From positions 323,594 through 387,593 of the forward strand of contig CBDHFQ010000026.1 of the NCBI GenBank assembly GCA_965262565.1: a stretch of DNA of 64,000 bases, written 5' to 3'. How positions within the stretch are numbered: position 1 is the first letter of the stretch; each line of letters starts with the position of its first letter. The position numbers were made by a program, and so were the translations under genes. The notes under the pieces are model-generated. The model was not told the DNA's origin. It searched no databases and was given only the letters and a program-made list of their open reading frames with translations. The DNA comes from CBDHFQ01 sp965262565. Its GTDB lineage: Bacteria > Bacteroidota > Bacteroidia > J057. This document shows positions 36,640 to 45,626 of this stretch, piece after piece.

Positions 36640-37611
36640 CTAAGGTTGATAGGAAAATTGTAAGATATTTGCCTTTCCATTTCTAGCTTCATTAGAAACG
36701 AACAAGGTACCGTCAGGACTAAAACAGATCCCTTCCGGTTGTTTAAAAATTTCTCCATCTAATTGTTCAACAAATAACAATTCTTTCTCAGCACTATAGA
36801 CAATAAGCAATTTCCCAACACTCGAAATAATATATATATCTTTGGTAATAGGATGGACAGCAATCCCTGAAGGTTGAAAGCATTTATCTCCCGCCGGGTC
36901 AAACATACTTGCAAATTCCCTTGCAAAACGAGTCAAGGCACTTTCCTTTAAATACTTTTTAACTTCATTTAAATCAATGAGTAAAAAAGGGATTTCATCG
37001 ACTGTTTTTGTTTCGAGATCGAACTTATAAATAGCCCTTGCATAAGAGAAAGACTTTTTATCATTAGAGGGGGAGGCTTTACAGGCAATTAACAGTGTAT
37101 TTTCAGATGGCAGATATCCTAAGCCTTCTGTGTCATTTTTGCTCCCTAGGATGGTTTCGTACTTCTTAGCTTTGTCGTCATCTTCTCCTTTTAACTTGTA
37201 AATATCTCCGTCGCTCCTCAATACGTATATGTCTCCATCAACCAGTTCAATTCCCTCGTAGTCCCCATCATTATGGAAGGAAAAATCTTTTATAACCTCT
37301 TCCTTCTTCGTATCAATGATAAAAATTTTTCCATCTTCATCCTGTACAGCAGCCAGTTTCTTTGGCCCCCAGTATGTCAATCCGGAGATTTCATCCAGCT
37401 TATCTTTTAATTTAAACTTATTCGTTGGTGAGTAAAGGAGATATGGGATCTTATTGTTGGGAAAGGAGTACGTATCAGCATCAATGCTTAAATGATGTTG
37501 ATCATTATAAACAGCTACCTCATCTAAATGAAATAAAAAGATGAACTGAATGGAAGTTATAAAACAAAACAGAGACAAGTCCATAATTATATAAATGAAT
37601 TGAGTATTCAA
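36640..37611 (-). CDS. SdiA-regulated-type beta-propeller protein
   Basis: The protein has 323 residues; the tenth codon (MDLSLFCF) is a possible start. A hydrophobic N-terminus (about 10-28) precedes repeats with LDEISGLTYWGPKKLAAVQDEDGKIFIID, YEGIELVDGDIYVLRSDGDIYKL, TEGLGYLPSENTLLIACKA, PSGIAVHPITKDIYIISSVGKLLIVY and PEGICFSPDGTLFVSNEA. The spacing and (E/S)G(I/L) starts match the SdiA-regulated or phytase-like five-bladed propellers. It is presumably exported or membrane-anchored. Its function is unknown. It follows the cyclase start by 92 bases on the same strand. Confidence 0.75.
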   Translation of the reverse strand: MNTQFIYIIMDLSLFCFITSIQFIFLFHLDEVAVYNDQHHLSIDADTYSFPNNKIPYLLYSPTNKFKLKDKLDEISGLTYWGPKKLAAVQDEDGKIFIIDTKKEEVIKDFSFHNDGDYEGIELVDGDIYVLRSDGDIYKLKGEDDDKAKKYETILGSKNDTEGLGYLPSENTLLIACKASPSNDKKSFSYARAIYKFDLETKTVDEIPFLLIDLNEVKKYLKESALTRFAREFASMFDPAGDKCFQPSGIAVHPITKDIYIISSVGKLLIVYSAEKELLFVEQLDGEIFKQPEGICFSPDGTLFVSNEARNGKANILQFSYQP

Positions 37612-37733
37612 TTTATTGTTGCTCTAAATATAGCAAAAGCACTAAATTATATAATTATGTATCAAAACCCACAATTTTGCCTCTATTACAGTCAGTTAAA
37701 GTATAATTTTTCCCCCAACGCCAGCGAAGAATT

Positions 37734-38144
37734 TTATTGTTTGATAATTTGGATAAGATCCTGAAGGTGAGTGATCAATTCATCGCATGCCTCGTCTAAT
37801 TCACTTATAGCATGGGTAAGTGATGTGATATCAGTATGGGTCCTGCCCATCTTTTCTATATTTATCGTCAATTCTGTCAGGTATTCATTGCCTAACACAT
37901 TAATGGTAGACTTAAATCGGTGAGCAGTAGCAGCAACTTTCTCGTGCTGGCTTTCTGCTGTAGAAGTGTATAAATCTTTTATAACGTCGGGAATTTGAGA
38001 AATAATTATATCGAATATCTCCAAGAAAAAGTCAGTATCATTCCCCAAGATAAACTTCATTTTTTCCATATCTACTTTTATCAATCTACCCAGGTCCTTT
38101 TTCTGACTGCTGTTAAATGATTGATCAATATTCGCTTCCTTCAT
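37734..38144 (-). CDS. Histidine-containing phosphotransfer (Hpt) protein
   Basis: The 136-residue helical protein carries AHRFKSTINVLG, the HxxKSxxxxxG-type Hpt motif, with His75 as the phospho-acceptor. The N-terminus (MKEANIDQSFNSSQKKDLGR) may be unstructured. It is transcribed divergently from the sigma-54-type response regulator, and the two may form a phosphorelay pair. No sensor kinase is in the window. Confidence 0.9.
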   Translation of the reverse strand: MKEANIDQSFNSSQKKDLGRLIKVDMEKMKFILGNDTDFFLEIFDIIISQIPDVIKDLYTSTAESQHEKVAATAHRFKSTINVLGNEYLTELTINIEKMGRTHTDITSLTHAISELDEACDELITHLQDLIQIIKQ

Positions 38145-38500
38145 AATAATAGTCTATTTATATAAAAATACCATTAATAAAACTAAATTTAGTTGCGATA
38201 AAGATCAATTCTAAAATGCGTCTACATATAACCTAATTACCGAAGAACAAGAATCCCATGAATTTCCCTTTAGCCTGTAAGAGAAGTAAGAATCTAAAAA
38301 TCAAAGCTTTATATTTATCTATTTTCAGCTTTAATAGATAAATTTTATATATAAAATATCAATTTTTAAAAATATGTAATAAATACATCGTAGAAGGTTT
38401 AATTTATCGTAACAATTTTAATAGTTTGAATCTGATTTGATGCACTTAACACAATCCATCAAATGAAATAAGTCATTGGATAAATGAAATATCAGATGAT
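38145..38500. promoter_or_regulatory. Divergent promoter region with an 11-bp inverted repeat
   Basis: This 356-base AT-rich gap separates the Hpt gene (minus) from the response regulator (plus). It contains an exact inverted repeat at 38313-38323 and 38333-38343 (arm ATTTATCTATT, nine-base loop), about 170 bases from each start. It could be an operator or a hairpin. No sigma-54 -24/-12 pair was noticed by eye. Confidence 0.35.
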
Positions 38501-39691
38501 ATGCAGAAAAAGTATTTGAATAAAGTATTTGTCATAGAAGATGATCTCGTTTTTGGTCGTGTTCTACAAAGGTCGCTGGAGCAAGAAGACAATATTGATG
38601 TACATGTTTTTCAGAGTGGAAGAGATTTTTTCGATCATATTCATCTCAACCCTGATATTGTCAGTATAGATTACAATCTACCTGATATGAACGGGCTGGA
38701 CATTTTGAAGAAAATAAAAAATTACAACAAAGATATATCGACCATTATTTTATCGGGACAAGATAAAGTGGAAGTTGTGGTCGAAGCTTACTCGAACGGT
38801 GCTAATAATTACATCATCAAGAATGAAAATGCGGTTATAGAACTAACTAATGTTGTTAAGCAGTTAAGTTCAAGTGTAAACTTAAGAAAAGAAGTTGAAG
38901 AACTTAGAGAGCAGGTAATTGATAAAAATAAATACCAGAAGATTGTTGGTGAAAGTCAACCTATTCTCAAAGTGCTTAAGCTTATCCAAAAAGTAGAAAA
39001 GAATGACATTATGGTGTTGATCACTGGTGAGAGTGGAACGGGAAAAGAGGTGATTGCTAATGCTATTCACTACCATTCCCCCCGGAAAAGGAGGCCTTTT
39101 GTAGCTGTTAACGTAGCTGCTATTCCAGCAGATCTCATTGAGAGTGAATTATTCGGTCACGAGAAGGGCGCGTTTACAGGAGCATCAGGAAGAAGAATAG
39201 GGAAGTTTGAAGAAGCTCAGGGAGGAACTATTTTTTTGGATGAGATAGGTGAGATGGAGTTGAATTTACAAACCAAGCTTTTACGGGTGCTACAAGAAAA
39301 CAAAATTACGCGCTTAGGAAGCAATAAGGAAATATCACTTGATGTTCGAGTGTTAGCAGCCACAAATAAAAACTTAGGCCAAAGAGTAAAAGAAGGATAT
39401 TTTAGAGAAGATCTTTATTACAGGCTTCAGGGATTTCTCATACATCTTCCTCCTTTAAGAGATAGAGGCAATGATATTTTCTTATTAGCCAAATATTTTC
39501 TACTCAATTTCAGCAAGCAAAACAGAATGAAGCAAAAGACTTTTTCTAAAGATGCAATCATCAATATGCTGAACCACCCTTGGCCGGGAAATGTGAGGGA
39601 ATTAAAAGCGGTAGTAGAGCGCGCAACTTTAATTAGTGAAGGCGAAGTAATAGAAGAAGATGATTTAATATATTCTGAAACCATCTATTAG
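38501..39691 (+). CDS. Sigma-54-dependent response regulator without a DNA-binding domain
   Basis: The protein has 396 residues. The receiver (1-120) has Glu13-Asp14-Asp15 and Asp57 as the likely phospho-acceptor. A linker coiled coil follows (about 125-150). The AAA+ domain (about 150-370) has Walker A GESGTGKE, the sigma-54-contact loop ELFGHEKGAFTGA and arginine-finger region. The protein ends about 15 residues after NVRELKAVVERATL. There is no Fis-type helix-turn-helix, which in NtrC relatives needs 50 or so more residues. The next gene converges 7 bases later, so no downstream domain is lost. It may activate sigma-54 RNA polymerase from solution, as FlgR of Helicobacter does. Confidence 0.9.
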   Translation: MQKKYLNKVFVIEDDLVFGRVLQRSLEQEDNIDVHVFQSGRDFFDHIHLNPDIVSIDYNLPDMNGLDILKKIKNYNKDISTIILSGQDKVEVVVEAYSNGANNYIIKNENAVIELTNVVKQLSSSVNLRKEVEELREQVIDKNKYQKIVGESQPILKVLKLIQKVEKNDIMVLITGESGTGKEVIANAIHYHSPRKRRPFVAVNVAAIPADLIESELFGHEKGAFTGASGRRIGKFEEAQGGTIFLDEIGEMELNLQTKLLRVLQENKITRLGSNKEISLDVRVLAATNKNLGQRVKEGYFREDLYYRLQGFLIHLPPLRDRGNDIFLLAKYFLLNFSKQNRMKQKTFSKDAIINMLNHPWPGNVRELKAVVERATLISEGEVIEEDDLIYSETIY

Positions 39692-39698
39692 GTTTTGT

Positions 39699-41630
39699 CT
39701 ATATTTTGTTTAAATATTCCCATCCGCTTTTATAAGCATTGATTTCTTCCATGTAATGTAGAAGAGATTCATAAAATGGATGCTCTCCCAGCGTAGCACT
39801 ATCCCCGAAAACAACTAACTTTTTACGTGCTCGAGTTAGTGCTACATTCATTCTTCTGATATCCTTCAAAAAACCAATGTCATTATTGTTGTTGGAACGG
39901 ACAAGACTGATATAAATTACATCTCTTTCTTGCCCCTGAAAACCATCGATCGTATTTATACTCACATAGCTATCATATTGACTTAACATGGGACTATTGG
40001 CCCATTGTTTTCTTATTACTGCCACTTGCTCCTTATAAGGAGAGATAATACCTAAAGAAAATGGTTTTGAGAAGAATTGCTCATCCTGAGCTTTTAGCTT
40101 ATTAAATAAAAGTGCTATATGCCTTAATAATAGGTGGGCTTCTTCATCATTAAATCTACTCAAGGTTTCAGGGTGCTTTTTTTCTTCAAAACCACATCCA
40201 GCAGTATCTATAAACTCTACTGGCTCAATGTTCTCTCCTAGCCTTCTATCCTTTACTGATGGGTGGGCTCTCAATCTTCCTTTATAAAATTGATCACTTG
40301 AAAAGCGCATAATCCTCTCATGCATTCTATATTGGTCTGTCAATAATACTGATACATGTGCTTCTTTTTCATTCATAATCTTCTCAAAAAGTGTTTTACT
40401 CAAGCCTTCTTTAGCCGCTTCCATCGATTTAACGGTAGGAGGAAGTTGGTAGTGATCTCCTGCCAGTATTACTCTGTTCGACCTGAGAATGGGAATCCAG
40501 GAAGCTGAAGATAGAGCCTGAGCAGCTTCATCAATAAATACTGTGTGAAACCGTTTATTCCCAAGAACAGAATGCGCTGATCCAGTAAGAGTAGTTGCAA
40601 TCACTTGATTATGAGTTAACACATGATGGATAATATAATCCTCTAGCTTAAACGCTAATTTGCGAAGTTCATTAGCTTCACGAAGTAATGTTTGACGCTT
40701 ATGTCTTGCATCGGCATCAAAGTTCCGTTTAAATTTTGAAGCTCTCTTTCGATAATTATCTGCTTCCTTGCGCATTTTCTTTAAGGAAGCATAATCTTCA
40801 TGTGAGGCGATTTGGCCATCCAGGGTTAATTGGTGTAGCGTCTCTTCAACACGTGCTGGATTCCCTATCCGGACTACGTAAATCCCTGCTTCATAGCATT
40901 TTAAAGTTAACAAGTCGACAGCAGTATTACTAGGTGCGCAGACTAGTACCTGATGTTCTCTTTTTAGGGTTTCTTTGATGGCCCGAACTAAAGTGGTCGT
41001 TTTTCCCGTACCTGGAGGCCCATGTACAATGGCCACATCAAGGGATTCCAGGATTCGTTGGACAGCCTCATTTTGCGAATCATTAAGATATGAGTCAGTA
41101 TGGGTTATGTTCCAACGATGAAATTCTGCCTTTCTCTTTCCCAATATGGTCTCTCTTAACTCCATTAATCGGCTCCCCTTTTTGGCTTCTATCACTCCTC
41201 TTACGGCTTTTTCCATTTCTTGGTAGGTCTTATCATCAAAATCTACATCTACCCCTAACTGAGCTTTGGATATCCAATCAGGTAGTTGGCTCGTCCCCAG
41301 CATGACTTTCATCATCTGACTGGTGATGTAAGCAACTACTCCAGTAATTCTTCCGACTTCATGTCCGGATAATAAGCCGAATACTGATACCGTATCTCCA
41401 CTTTGAATTGATTGTGCCTTTATAATAGCATTCCTCTCAAGTTCAAGCAATAAGCGCTCTCCTGTACTAATTCTTACCCGTTTTAATCCTAAGGGATACC
41501 AGGTATAGCCCTTATTCACTCTTTCCTTAAGGGACTTATTTCTGATCCTTTCTCTGTATTGCTTAAGGTCCTCTTCCTTCTCTATGTTCAGCCATATCAA
41601 TACTTTTGACAAGTATTCTCTAGATTCCAT
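39699..41630 (-). CDS. SF1 helicase, IGHMBP2/DNA2-NAM7-like
   Basis: The protein has 643 residues. Motif I is HGPPGTGKTTTLVRAI (about 202-217), motif II VFIDEAAQAL, motif III LAGDHYQLPP and motif IV-VI YRMHERI, NTIDGFQGQERD and RMNVALTRARKKL. The N-terminal part (SGDTVSVFGLLSGHEVGRITG) is like the beta-barrel of IGHMBP2/SMUBP2 helicases. A coiled-coil-like insertion rich in Arg/Lys follows motif Ia (about 290-340). It acts on nucleic acid; DNA or RNA is unresolved. It converges with the sigma-54-type gene. Confidence 0.93.
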   Translation of the reverse strand: MESREYLSKVLIWLNIEKEEDLKQYRERIRNKSLKERVNKGYTWYPLGLKRVRISTGERLLLELERNAIIKAQSIQSGDTVSVFGLLSGHEVGRITGVVAYITSQMMKVMLGTSQLPDWISKAQLGVDVDFDDKTYQEMEKAVRGVIEAKKGSRLMELRETILGKRKAEFHRWNITHTDSYLNDSQNEAVQRILESLDVAIVHGPPGTGKTTTLVRAIKETLKREHQVLVCAPSNTAVDLLTLKCYEAGIYVVRIGNPARVEETLHQLTLDGQIASHEDYASLKKMRKEADNYRKRASKFKRNFDADARHKRQTLLREANELRKLAFKLEDYIIHHVLTHNQVIATTLTGSAHSVLGNKRFHTVFIDEAAQALSSASWIPILRSNRVILAGDHYQLPPTVKSMEAAKEGLSKTLFEKIMNEKEAHVSVLLTDQYRMHERIMRFSSDQFYKGRLRAHPSVKDRRLGENIEPVEFIDTAGCGFEEKKHPETLSRFNDEEAHLLLRHIALLFNKLKAQDEQFFSKPFSLGIISPYKEQVAVIRKQWANSPMLSQYDSYVSINTIDGFQGQERDVIYISLVRSNNNNDIGFLKDIRRMNVALTRARKKLVVFGDSATLGEHPFYESLLHYMEEINAYKSGWEYLNKI

Positions 41631-41832
41631 CTTTTTCTATTAATTTGTTTATTAACCTCGTTTTCTAAACAATTTCTCAACTTAAATGATTGTTATCTTT
41701 GTATGACCTATCGTAATTAACCTTTTTTATTTAGTATATTTTTTGTAATATTCGGCTCTTACATCTAATATTCTTCAACGTTCTCTCATTATTTTTGTAA
41801 ATGTTCAAATAGCTTTAGTATTCATTATCATT

Positions 41833-42633
41833 ATGAATTACTGTCTTAGACATATTAGCTTATTACTTCTTCTCTCCGGAGAAATTGTGATGGCCCAATC
41901 TGTATTTACAAATGTTGATTTTCTCTTACCTGAGAGTCAACCTTCATATTGGTGGAAAGTTTCCACATCTCATGAAGCTGAATGGCAGCATAATGATCAC
42001 TGGATTGATAATCAGGGCATAGCACAATTCTATCTAGTAAATAAATATGCTTATAAAGAAGATCTTAGTGTATTAACCTTATCTTTTTCTGAAATATCGC
42101 ACTTAGGCCAACCATTTTACGTAGACATAGATATAAGTTGCCAGCTCTCACTTGATCAAGGTCGTTTAACAATTTCATATTTAAATGATGATCAGTGGGT
42201 AAATGTCCGACGATTAAGTTCTTCATTTAACGGTAAGATTAAGTTTCCTATCGATGATCCTGTAAGCGGAAATGTTCAAATTAAATTTGTTTATCAGTCT
42301 TCAGCCAGTAAAGATGAAGCTATCTATATTTTTGACGCTGCGATAAAAAGCGGAAGTTTAAGTAATACACAAATGGTCGAAAACCCTTTTGAAGTGTATC
42401 CTAACCCATTTACAGATAAAGTAAGCTTAAATTTTGTCCCTGAGGAGTCTTCCTCCACTACAAGCTTGAACATTAGAGATGTTCAGGGCCGATTAGTATT
42501 TAGTAAATTAATGGCTATAGATCCTATGCGGACTACCATGGATCTCAACATGAAGAATATAGCCTCTGGCGTATATTGGATGGAAATCAGATCAGAAAAT
42601 CAAGTTTGGCACCAAAAAGTGATTAAACGATAA
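41833..42633 (+). CDS. Small secreted protein with T9SS sorting domain
   Basis: The protein has 266 residues with a signal peptide ending VMAQ (about residue 22). The N-terminal ~150 residues form an unrecognised beta-rich domain (FYLVNKYAYKEDLSVLTLSFSEIS, GNVQIKFVYQSSASKDEAIYIFDAAIKSG). They could be a galactose-binding or MAM-type jelly roll. The C-terminus (FEVYPNPFTDKVSLNF ... SGVYWMEIRSENQVWHQKVIKR) is a clear T9SS sorting domain. A TATCTTTG at 41694-41701 may be part of the promoter. Confidence 0.85.
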   Translation: MNYCLRHISLLLLLSGEIVMAQSVFTNVDFLLPESQPSYWWKVSTSHEAEWQHNDHWIDNQGIAQFYLVNKYAYKEDLSVLTLSFSEISHLGQPFYVDIDISCQLSLDQGRLTISYLNDDQWVNVRRLSSSFNGKIKFPIDDPVSGNVQIKFVYQSSASKDEAIYIFDAAIKSGSLSNTQMVENPFEVYPNPFTDKVSLNFVPEESSSTTSLNIRDVQGRLVFSKLMAIDPMRTTMDLNMKNIASGVYWMEIRSENQVWHQKVIKR

Positions 42634-42641
42634 TACAGCTA

Positions 42642-43262
42642 TTACCCATTGTCCTCCTCTTCCTTAATTTTTCTCTGCTCATTTCCTGCAATAATTATCT
42701 CATCCAATTTGGCATAAAACGCTTTTCCATATTTTCTGATCAGTGCTTCTTTAACAAACTCATAGATTTTTACTCCTTTTTGGAAGCCAAGTGTACAAGC
42801 AGCACTGCAAATTTGCCATTCATCATAATTTAATGCCTCGTATTCTTTCCTTTTACTCACTCGTACTGGGTATAAATGACATGAAATAGGTTTTCGAAAT
42901 GATATTTTACCATCCAAGTAGGCCTTTTCTATCCCACATTTAGCCGTACCATCCGACTCAAAGGTAGCATAAGCACATTCTTTCCCATTCACTAATGGAG
43001 TAACAAATCCATCTTCCCCTTCATAAGTATAAAACCCTTGTTCACTAATCGCTTTTTTTCCACTTTCCAACAAATATGGCTCGACATATTGGTACAAATC
43101 TTCTAATACAGGAAGCTCTGTTTCTTCAAGTGGTGCCCCTATATCCCCTTCTACACAGCAAGCTCCTTTACATAAGGCTATATCACATAAAAAAAATTCA
43201 TCCGATAATGCAGAACTGACCAACACGTCATCTATTGCTATCACATTTCTATAGGATTCCAT
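42642..43262 (-). CDS. DUF3109 cysteine-rich protein
   Basis: The protein has 206 residues. FFLCDIALCKGACCVEGDIGAPL (about 23-46), KECAYATF and TAKCGIEKA (about 94-112), PISCHLYPVRV (about 128) and QICSAACTLG (about 150) give nine or more cysteines in a pattern typical of DUF3109. This suggests a metal or iron-sulfur site. The family is of unknown function in Bacteroidota. It lies 10 bases after the amidohydrolase gene and is probably cotranscribed. Confidence 0.9.
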   Translation of the reverse strand: MESYRNVIAIDDVLVSSALSDEFFLCDIALCKGACCVEGDIGAPLEETELPVLEDLYQYVEPYLLESGKKAISEQGFYTYEGEDGFVTPLVNGKECAYATFESDGTAKCGIEKAYLDGKISFRKPISCHLYPVRVSKRKEYEALNYDEWQICSAACTLGFQKGVKIYEFVKEALIRKYGKAFYAKLDEIIIAGNEQRKIKEEEDNG

Positions 43263-43272
43263 TCATTTATTA

Positions 43273-44427
43273 TTAAAAAAGTTTTTCTAGCTGACCACTT
43301 TCTCTCACCTCATCTATTTTACCAGAAGGACAACTAATTAAATTTATCCCTGGTCGCATTCCTGGAGAAAATTGTCCATACTTATCACTTATTTTAAGTG
43401 CTTTTGCTCCTTGATATGTCCCAAAAGATAGGAGTTGGTGGAAAGAAAATGATGATTCCTGTTTGGCTAAAACGTTAATTTCAGCTAAGATATCCAGGGA
43501 ATCATTACTTGCCAAACTATCGGTTCCCAAACAGATTCGATCTTCCCAGCCCTTAAATACATTGAGTTGTGGAGAAGTATCGTGAATATAACGATTTGAC
43601 CTGGGACAAAGACAAAAATAGGAATTAGGAAATTGTTTCATCAACCAATCTACTTCCTGGCTTTCTATTTCGGTAAGATGAACCCAAAGCACCGATTGCA
43701 TTCGGTTCATCTCCTGAATCAAATACGGAATCTCCGCTTGCCCTTCATTATTAGGTTCAGGAAGGTTTAGCCCTTGATAAAAGTCAGAAAAGGGTCCAGT
43801 AGCTTTGCTAAACCATTCTCGTTCTTCCTTTGACTCAAGCAAATGAATAGACATTAACTTCGGTTGCGCAGCATTTATTTTCCTGATCAATGATGAAGAC
43901 ATGGAATAAGGTGCATGACTAGTAATAGAATGAGGAAACGAGGTCCATTTATTAGCTAAGTTTACACCTTCTTCCCATATTCGCTCCGTACGAAGCGGAT
44001 CTAGCCCAAATAGCTCTATAAAATTGTGGGAATATAGGTAAGAGTGCTGCTTTTTTCCTTCCAGGCTATGTGTTGTATTACATATATCTCCCAAGGCAAC
44101 GATTCCTTGGTTCCACATATGTTCCAAAGCCTTCTTGGCAGCAACCACTAACTTCTTTTCAGGGATTAGCTTTCTCTGCTGAACCAAAGATCTAATGAAG
44201 CCTGTCATTCCCATTTTTTTGTCTATCGTACTCTTCAATCCAGAAAGCTCCACATGGCAATGAGCATTTATAAATCCAGGAGAAAGTATCCCCCTGAATT
44301 CTTCTACCTTCTCTCCCATTGTTCGAGGTCTGACATCCTGAATCACTCCATCATTGCTCACCTCTAATAAATACCCTGTTAACCACTTTTCAGGCGTATA
44401 AATCTTATCTGCAAATAATAATGGCAT
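43273..44427 (-). CDS. Amidohydrolase (possible aminodeoxyfutalosine deaminase-like)
   Basis: The protein has 384 residues. The metal motif is FINAHCHVELS (about 53-63; HxH). HAPYSMS near residue 170, SIHLLES near 197 and GTDSLASND near 295 supply the later His/Asp ligands of the metal-dependent hydrolase superfamily. The NAHCHVELS form resembles the cytosine deaminase/MqnX group, so menaquinone-synthesis aminodeoxyfutalosine deaminase is one candidate, but I cannot confirm it. It is cytoplasmic and cotranscribed with DUF3109. rlmN diverges from it, with 120 bases between. Confidence 0.8.
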   Translation of the reverse strand: MPLLFADKIYTPEKWLTGYLLEVSNDGVIQDVRPRTMGEKVEEFRGILSPGFINAHCHVELSGLKSTIDKKMGMTGFIRSLVQQRKLIPEKKLVVAAKKALEHMWNQGIVALGDICNTTHSLEGKKQHSYLYSHNFIELFGLDPLRTERIWEEGVNLANKWTSFPHSITSHAPYSMSSSLIRKINAAQPKLMSIHLLESKEEREWFSKATGPFSDFYQGLNLPEPNNEGQAEIPYLIQEMNRMQSVLWVHLTEIESQEVDWLMKQFPNSYFCLCPRSNRYIHDTSPQLNVFKGWEDRICLGTDSLASNDSLDILAEINVLAKQESSFSFHQLLSFGTYQGAKALKISDKYGQFSPGMRPGINLISCPSGKIDEVRESGQLEKLF

Positions 44428-44547
44428 AAACTTACTAGGGTAATTGAGAGAAAATCTTAACTAAAATATTTCGTATTTTAGCCCTCAGCATAGGTTCCAC
44501 ATAGAGTCTAAACTACTACTGAATGATTTACAAGTAGTGAAAGCAAA

Positions 44548-45600
44548 ATGAGACAAACAAAAGATATACGTTCTCTTTCTCGTCCAGAACTGGAAAAGCT
44601 AATGGTAGAGATGGGAGAAAAACGATTTAGGGTAGCTCAGGTTCATGATTGGATTTGGAAGAAAGGAGTAGAGGACTTTGAAGAAATGAGAAATGTTGGG
44701 AAACAACTACGATCTCATTTAGCAGCGAATTATACTTTACATAAAGTGAGGATTTATTCTTCCCAGCAGAGTAAGGATAAAACCATTAAGTATGTATTCA
44801 ACCTTCCTAACCAATTGAAAGTGGAAGGTGTACTAATTCCTACTCCCAAAAGGCTAACGGCTTGTATATCGTCTCAGGCCGGATGTTCTTTGGATTGTGT
44901 TTTTTGCGCGACTGGCACGATGGACTTTCAGTATAACCTTAAGCACTATGAAATTTTTGATCAGGTAGCTTTATTACAACAGGAAGCTCTCCTTAACTTT
45001 CATCGGCCTCTGACTAATATAGTTTACATGGGAATGGGAGAACCATTACTTAATTATAAACACGTCCTCACTTCCATCCATTATATCACTTCAGAAGAGG
45101 GAATGGGATGGTCCCCAAAACGAATTACCTTATCTACAGCAGGCATCGCAAAAATGATCAAGAAACTAGGTGATGAGGAAGTAAAATTTGAGTTTGCTCT
45201 TTCCCTACATAGTGCTAATGAAGAAAAGCGGAACAGAATCATGTCCATTAACCGCTCAAACTCTCTAGAACAGTTGAAAGAAGCATTGACCTATTTTTAT
45301 CATAAGACAGGAACAAGAATTACTTATGAATATTGTTTATTTGATAAGGTTAATGACGGAATAGAAGATGCGGCAGAATTGGTTGAATTCTCTCGTATTA
45401 TTCCTTCGAAAGTGAATATTATAGAATATAATTCTTTTCCAGGCACTGAGCTTAGGCAAACTTCTCCTAAAAAGATGCAAGCTTTTATATCTTATCTCGA
45501 GACACAAAAGGTCATCGTTAATGTCCGAAGGAGTAGAGGAAAAGATATATTTGGTGCATGTGGCCAATTAGCTTTACATCATGAGCAAAAGCATTCCTAA
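44548..45600 (+). CDS. rlmN: 23S rRNA (adenine-2503-C2)-methyltransferase RlmN
   Basis: The 350-residue radical-SAM enzyme has CxxxCxxC at Cys113, Cys117 and Cys120 (SLDCVFCATG). The N-terminal RFRVAQVHDWIWKKG is the RlmN helical start. VYMGMGEPLLNY (about 158-169) and STAGIA (SAM contact) are also conserved. The C-terminal Cys is in KDIFGACGQLA. It modifies 23S rRNA and possibly some tRNAs. holB follows after 26 bases. Confidence 0.96.
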   Translation: MRQTKDIRSLSRPELEKLMVEMGEKRFRVAQVHDWIWKKGVEDFEEMRNVGKQLRSHLAANYTLHKVRIYSSQQSKDKTIKYVFNLPNQLKVEGVLIPTPKRLTACISSQAGCSLDCVFCATGTMDFQYNLKHYEIFDQVALLQQEALLNFHRPLTNIVYMGMGEPLLNYKHVLTSIHYITSEEGMGWSPKRITLSTAGIAKMIKKLGDEEVKFEFALSLHSANEEKRNRIMSINRSNSLEQLKEALTYFYHKTGTRITYEYCLFDKVNDGIEDAAELVEFSRIIPSKVNIIEYNSFPGTELRQTSPKKMQAFISYLETQKVIVNVRRSRGKDIFGACGQLALHHEQKHS

Positions 45601-45626
45601 TTTTTACCTCATAATTTTTATTCCCA

